64,000 nucleotides of DNA, from positions 7,950,713 to 8,014,712 of the forward strand of contig CM055100.1 of assembly GCA_029204225.1 (NCBI GenBank), read 5' to 3'. Under the pieces are notes generated by a model. The model worked only from the letters and a program-made list of their open reading frames with translations. It was not told where the DNA came from and did not search any database. Made by a program: the position numbers and the translations under genes. Each line of letters opens with the position of its first letter. Positions within the stretch are counted from its first letter, which is position 1. This DNA is from Diphasiastrum complanatum. Taxonomy: Eukaryota; Streptophyta; Lycopodiopsida; Lycopodiales; Lycopodiaceae. Below, piece by piece: positions 60,021-64,000 of the stretch.

Positions 60021-60821
60021 GCTCCAGCAGATCACATTGTACTAGTGACTTCTACAAACAAGAAATAGATTTGATTGACTTGAAACTCACAAAGGTCTCA
60101 CTGTTTCACTCAAATTTGATTTCTAATCCAACAAATGGACTTATAATCACAGTTCTATCACTCCCTCACAAAGCTGGAATGAAGATAAGATGAAGTGAAA
60201 ACTACTTTCAAACAAATCTTGTCAAGAAATGGATTTGATTGTCTCTAGAAACTCACTAAGGTCTCTCTCTTGTAGTTTTTCACTCAAATTAGATTTCTAA
60301 TCCAACAAATTTACTTATAATCTCAATTCTAGCACTCCCTCACAAAGTTGGAATGAAGATAAGATGATGTGAAATCTACTTACAATTGAATCTTGCCAAT
60401 TTTGGCTATTTTCGGACAATAACATGACTAAATCTCGCTCACACTTTTTGATGTACTTTCAAGAACTGTAAAAGAAGTTTAGAGGACCTGATTTCAGCCT
60501 AGATTAATTAGATCTCATGACCCTAAGTCAAATCTAATCAATGGCACTCAATCTTGGTAGCTTATCCTAAGATTTCCACCAAAAATTACATCAAAAGCTC
60601 ACAAATTGAATTTATTTGGATCAAATGAATTCCATGCATTAAATGTAAGTTCAGAGGTTCCCACACATGTGGATAGTACGGATTTGTACCCCTACCAAGT
60701 TTGAGATCAAATCTCCTCACCAAAATCAAGATTCTAGCTTGCCCTCTCAATGCTAGTTTTTAGCACCAAAACTTGCTAAAAATGGATTTGCATTAGATCA
60801 ATGGCTTATGCTCTTGTACTT
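60021..60821 (-). other. H2 leader with tandem duplication
   Basis: It matches the H1 leader in reverse. Two tandem copies of about 165 bases start at 60061 and 60225 (AGAAAT.GATTTGATTG). The palindrome CCACACATGTGG is at 60661-60672, followed by GTACGG, about 150 bases past the PBS. Gag is missing. Confidence 0.75.
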
Positions 60822-60834
60822 GGATCTGATACCA
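60822..60834 (-). other. Primer-binding site of H2, mutated
   Basis: The plus strand reads GGATCTGATACCA, so the PBS is TGGTATCAGATCC with one change in GAGC. Confidence 0.75.
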
Positions 60835-61534
60835 TGTCAAAGTAATGTAATTTAGGAGCATAAATGGATCTACAAAATATCCACAAGAGTGATTGGATGC
60901 TTGCTTAACAATCTACCAAAAAACTAGACACAAAAAAGTTGATCTAGATTGGCAATTTGACAAACAACAAGAATTAACAATCAAAAGCATTGATAAACAT
61001 TAAGATCCAAGCCCACATATGTGTAATACAGGCCGTAGTACGGCCTTAAACCTGAGAAACATGTAGAAATTGATTTGGTTTCATTTGGATCACAAAAACT
61101 CAATGTACATATGAACTAGCTTGAGATTGCCAATGAGCTCCAAAATTTTTCTATCTTCTCACTATGGAAGCTTGGAATACATAGCAAATTCGACTTCCTT
61201 CTTGAAGTTAGGTGGATTTCCAGCATGTAATAAGGAATTTAACTCACCCTTATTGCCCTAAAATGAAACCCTAGTCTATTTCCTAGAGTCATGTTTGGTA
61301 GATAGCTAGTTGGTCAAATTTTCACCTTAAATCTAGGATTTAGGTCCTATAAACTAGGAATCACTACCAAAATGACATGACGAACCTTATGGACTTGACC
61401 TAACCTAAATTAGGAGTGGATTGAAACGTGGCATCTTGGCCTCACATGTGTGGAACCACTTATGTACAAAATTTACATTATACTACATGGTATTTGATCA
61501 AGCTAGATTTGTCAATTTTTGGCAATTCTTCACA
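60835..61534 (-). repeat. 5' LTR of H2 (700 bp)
   Basis: Related to the H1 LTR (1691-2381). In element orientation it starts TGTGAAGAATTGCC and ends ACTTTGACA. A diverged CACATATGTG lies at about 61014, followed by GTAGTACGG. Confidence 0.82.
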
Positions 61535-61625
61535 AAAGTTGCAAAATTTCAGTGCTGTTAGAACTTTTTACCTTGTGCAATCATGTTGGTGATATCTCAA
61601 GCTTCGGTTGTATGTCATCTCATTC

Positions 61626-61771
61626 AAGTTTGATCAAGTTCTATTGGTGTTTGCATCTCAAATTGTGTGTAGATGCTAATTTCTCAACATTGGTGAAATT
61701 GGTAGTGTATTTCTCTTTCTAACCAAAGATCATTCAAGTAGACTGGATCTTAAGGATCTGAAATCTTTCAC
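61626..61771 (+). repeat. 3' end of a G-family LTR
   Basis: The last 146 bases of a G LTR, nearly identical to 58823-58966 and ending AAATCTTTCACA. No PBS follows. The 91 bases before it are not recognised. Confidence 0.75.
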
Positions 61772-62204
61772 ATAACTCGCCACCCAAAGTCGATGTTCAT
61801 AGAAGTGGAAAAACTCAATTTTTTTTCATATTTGGATGGAAATCCCATCATACATTTATACATTTCAAGCTTGGATCTGAATGTTTTAGGGAATATCTAT
61901 ACTTCATAACCTAACCCTAACATCTAGCTTAATAGGTCATTGGATCCACCCTAATATGGGTTCAAGATCTCAAGATCCAAAAACAATGTAAAACATGCTA
62001 TTTTTAGCTCCTAGAATTTCTCTAGCTTATCTAAGCACACTTTTGCCTCATTTCAAAGATGATATCACAATTTAATATGAGGAATGAAGTCTTGGGAAAG
62101 CATCCTATGCTATTTGGCATGTGTTGCATCTATTTACATGGCCATTTTGCCAATTACAATGCATGTGACCAAAATTGGTCAAGCTAGAATTGTGAAAGTT
62201 CAAC
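61772..62204 (-). repeat. K: probable LTR fragment
   Basis: The right end GTTCAACA followed by CTCCTCACAATTTAGC looks like an LTR start plus polypurine tract on the minus strand, comparable with C at 30422. The left limit is arbitrary. Confidence 0.4.
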
Positions 62205-62503
62205 ACTCCTCACAATTTAGCTTGGCGAGACTATCCTAGATCAATAATAATTACATGCATAAAAACAACATAATTAAAAGGTTCTTGATGCATGTAGTGA
62301 GTATGATCACTCATTACAATAAGAACATAATTTGAGCTCCAAGTTGTCAAATGTAGTGAGAGCTCCATATAGGTTGTCTTCAAGATCCAATCTTTGTCTT
62401 TGGTAGGTTGTTGAATGATCACCTTGGGTTGCAAAATGTGAGTCTCCTCCTCAAAATAAACATGAAAAACAGTAGCTTTCCATAAGATCCAAATTTTGTA
62501 TGA
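62205..62503 (-). other. K 3' internal sequence; no coding recognised
   Basis: It follows the K polypurine tract. A 67-codon frame at 62231-62434 has no recognisable motif. Confidence 0.4.
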
Positions 62504-62991
62504 AGTACTGTTGCTGTCCGTACAAAATCAACAAGCTACTGTATTTCACACGTGTGGATCCAAAAATAGCAAATATAGATCATTCTACACAGAGAATTGC
62601 AAGCAATCACCAAGATAGTGCACCAATGGATAGTAGAACCCAAGAGAACCATGTATAAGCATGAAATGAGATAGAGAAGAGAGAATATTGCTCTCTCCAC
62701 GAGTTACATCCTTTTATAGCAGGTCCAAACACTATTTGGCCACTTGGCTTTTCCACCAAAATGCTAACCCTACTAATTTTGGGTCTAGATTCAATGTACC
62801 CAACTATTGAAATTGAATCTACTCAAACTCGCATTCTAACCTTCCCACACTTTCAAAAAGTGTTTATTCAAATGAAATTTAGACTAATGAACTTTGAAAA
62901 GTCAACCTCTAAGTCTAAAACAAGTTTTGGCCTCAATATGCCAAATATGGAAATATAGCAAAATGTAATGAAACTAGTTGAATCTTTCACA
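62504..62991 (-). repeat. G2: 3' LTR, truncated
   Basis: It covers the first 488 bases of the G LTR with about 12 differences from G1. The TATA box (reverse complement CCTTTTATAG) is at 62710-62719 and CACACGTGTG at 62547-62556. The last part of the LTR is missing at the junction with K. The purine tract GAAGAGGGAG adjoins at 62992. Confidence 0.88.
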
Positions 62992-63236
62992 CTCCCTCTT
63001 CAACTAGTTTTAGCATAGACTTTGATAATACTCCAAGTGAAGTCCTATGCTTAATGAAAAAGTCTTTTCCCAATGCTTTGGTGAAGATATCAGCTACACA
63101 TTCCCTTGAAGACACATGTTGAAACTCCACCTCCTTTGCAATGACTTGCTCCGTCACAAAATGATATTGTATCTCAATATGCTTGCTCCTAGCAAAGTTT
63201 TTGACCATAGAACTTTGATCCATCATAAGAATGACC
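62987..63236 (-). pseudogene. G2: RNase H C-terminus
   Basis: The minus strand reads RSKHIEIQYHFVTEQVIAKE, SSRECVADIFTKALGKDF and HRTSLGVLSKSMLK, the last third of copia RNase H. The frame continues through the polypurine tract as LVEEGV and stops at a TGA made by LTR bases 3-5. Upstream, instead of the CDN motif of RNase H, lies module M in the same frame. Confidence 0.85.
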
Positions 63237-63775
63237 TTCTTCCTGAGAATCGATCTTCTTTCAATGATCATGTAATGCTCAAAATAGAAACAACCATAAT
63301 TGATATAGAGAATAGTGTCCACTCGGGATGCTTCACTATTTCTTACATCAATTTTACATATCAAGATGTAACTAGAACATGAAGAATCAAATAGAATGTA
63401 AATGAAATGATTCCACCATTCTTCCAACTCTGAACTCTCTAGAAAAGTACAACAAACAAACAAGAAATGTGAGTGATCAATTTTTGCTTGCATGTCTCCT
63501 CCTTCTTTGTCCTTTGTCGCCATGTATCCACCATGATACTCCATGAATGAGCCTCCATCTCCATCTTGCCTCAAGATAACATCATACCTTGATGACTTGA
63601 CCATGAATGAGTGACATAATGAACCTCCAATAGCTTCATTTCCATCATCAAAACCAGCCAAGAAAGCTAGTACAAATCCAACATCAAAACAATGTTCACC
63701 AATGTAGCTAGTTTTACCATATCTTGAGAATTTGCACACATTCACATGAAATTGCTCAAACATGAGATAGAACAA
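63237..63775 (-). other. Module M, copy 2 (open frame fused to RNase H end)
   Basis: About 180 codons remain open upstream of, and in frame with, the RNase H end. Features include LAFLAGFDDGNEA, QDGDGGSFMEYHGGYMATKDK and a hydrophobic stretch (HFIYILFDSSCSSYILICKI). The homologous copy at 22300-22780 is broken. It matches no copia domain I know. It could be a captured host segment, an extra element gene or a domain from another transposon. Confidence 0.45.
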
Positions 63776-64000
63776 GTACAGTAAACACGAACAACACTTC
63801 CTTGCTGCTCCTTTGAACTTACTTGAGTCTTCAATATGCTACAAAAATAGATCCATAACATCTTTTCCAATTACCTCTCCTTTGATGCTCTTGATTAGCT
63901 CCAAATTGCCAACTTCCCTTTTGACTAGTTGAAGCACTTTGAGATCAACCTCTTGATCTTCACTTGAACATCAAAGTCTTTGAAAAAACTTTGTTTTCCA
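63776..64000 (-). other. Possible coding remnant at window end
   Basis: The minus strand reads DQEVDLKVLQLVKREVGNLE and GEVIGKDVMDLFL before a stop. It is charged and helix-like, unidentified, and cut by the window edge. It may belong to the same element as module M. Confidence 0.25.

Overview
This is nuclear DNA of a land plant. It is AT-rich and consists almost wholly of LTR retrotransposons, most of them broken. The evidence is many Ty1/copia gag-pol reading frames, primer-binding sites of the form TGGTATCAGAGC (complementary to plant initiator-Met tRNA), polypurine tracts next to TG...CA LTRs, and Ty3/gypsy remnants. I see no convincing host gene, tRNA, rRNA or CRISPR array. The species cannot be read from the sequence. 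I label elements with letters; these labels are mine, not database names.

Layout. 1-6694: an old copia copy (family G) carrying two later insertions, A1 (its 3' end and 3' LTR) and H1 (5' LTR, leader, decayed gag-pol). 6695-9600: gypsy gag-protease on the plus strand, interrupted by a pyrimidine-rich insertion and joined head-on to a minus-strand gypsy reverse transcriptase. 9600-13991: a copia gag fragment and element F1 (minus). 13992-19860: solo G-type LTRs, a gypsy LTR/PBS remnant, a G gag start and two long GA microsatellites. 19970-22185: gypsy gag-protease pseudogene. 22190-22793: G-type 3' end plus an unexplained module M.

22794-36893 is a three-layer nest. Element A2 (plus) is split in its protease region by element B (plus). 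B is split in its 3' LTR by element C (minus, 29561-35874). C has a perfect 5-bp target duplication, two 862-bp LTRs that I read as identical, and one uninterrupted 1326-codon gag-pol frame with every expected motif. C is the youngest insertion and the only apparently autonomous element here.

36894-47114: fragments D, a TRIM-like mini-LTR element, F2, A3 (minus, nearly full length but decayed) and I. 47115-50137: mostly empty, ending in a minus-strand LTR (L). 50143-54703: element E (minus), complete with TSDs but lacking integrase and most of RT. 54709-58333: unrecognised sequence, then J gag, leader and LTR. 58334-63775: G1 (plus), H2 leader and LTR (minus), K remnants and G2 (minus), with the two G LTRs forming an inverted repeat; G2 carries module M again.

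The most unusual shared signal is the perfect palindrome CACACGTGTG, found at least 16 times. It lies in LTRs of seven families and again, exact or in near-match form, 130-190 bases past the PBS in five leaders, usually beside GTAC-containing inverted repeats.
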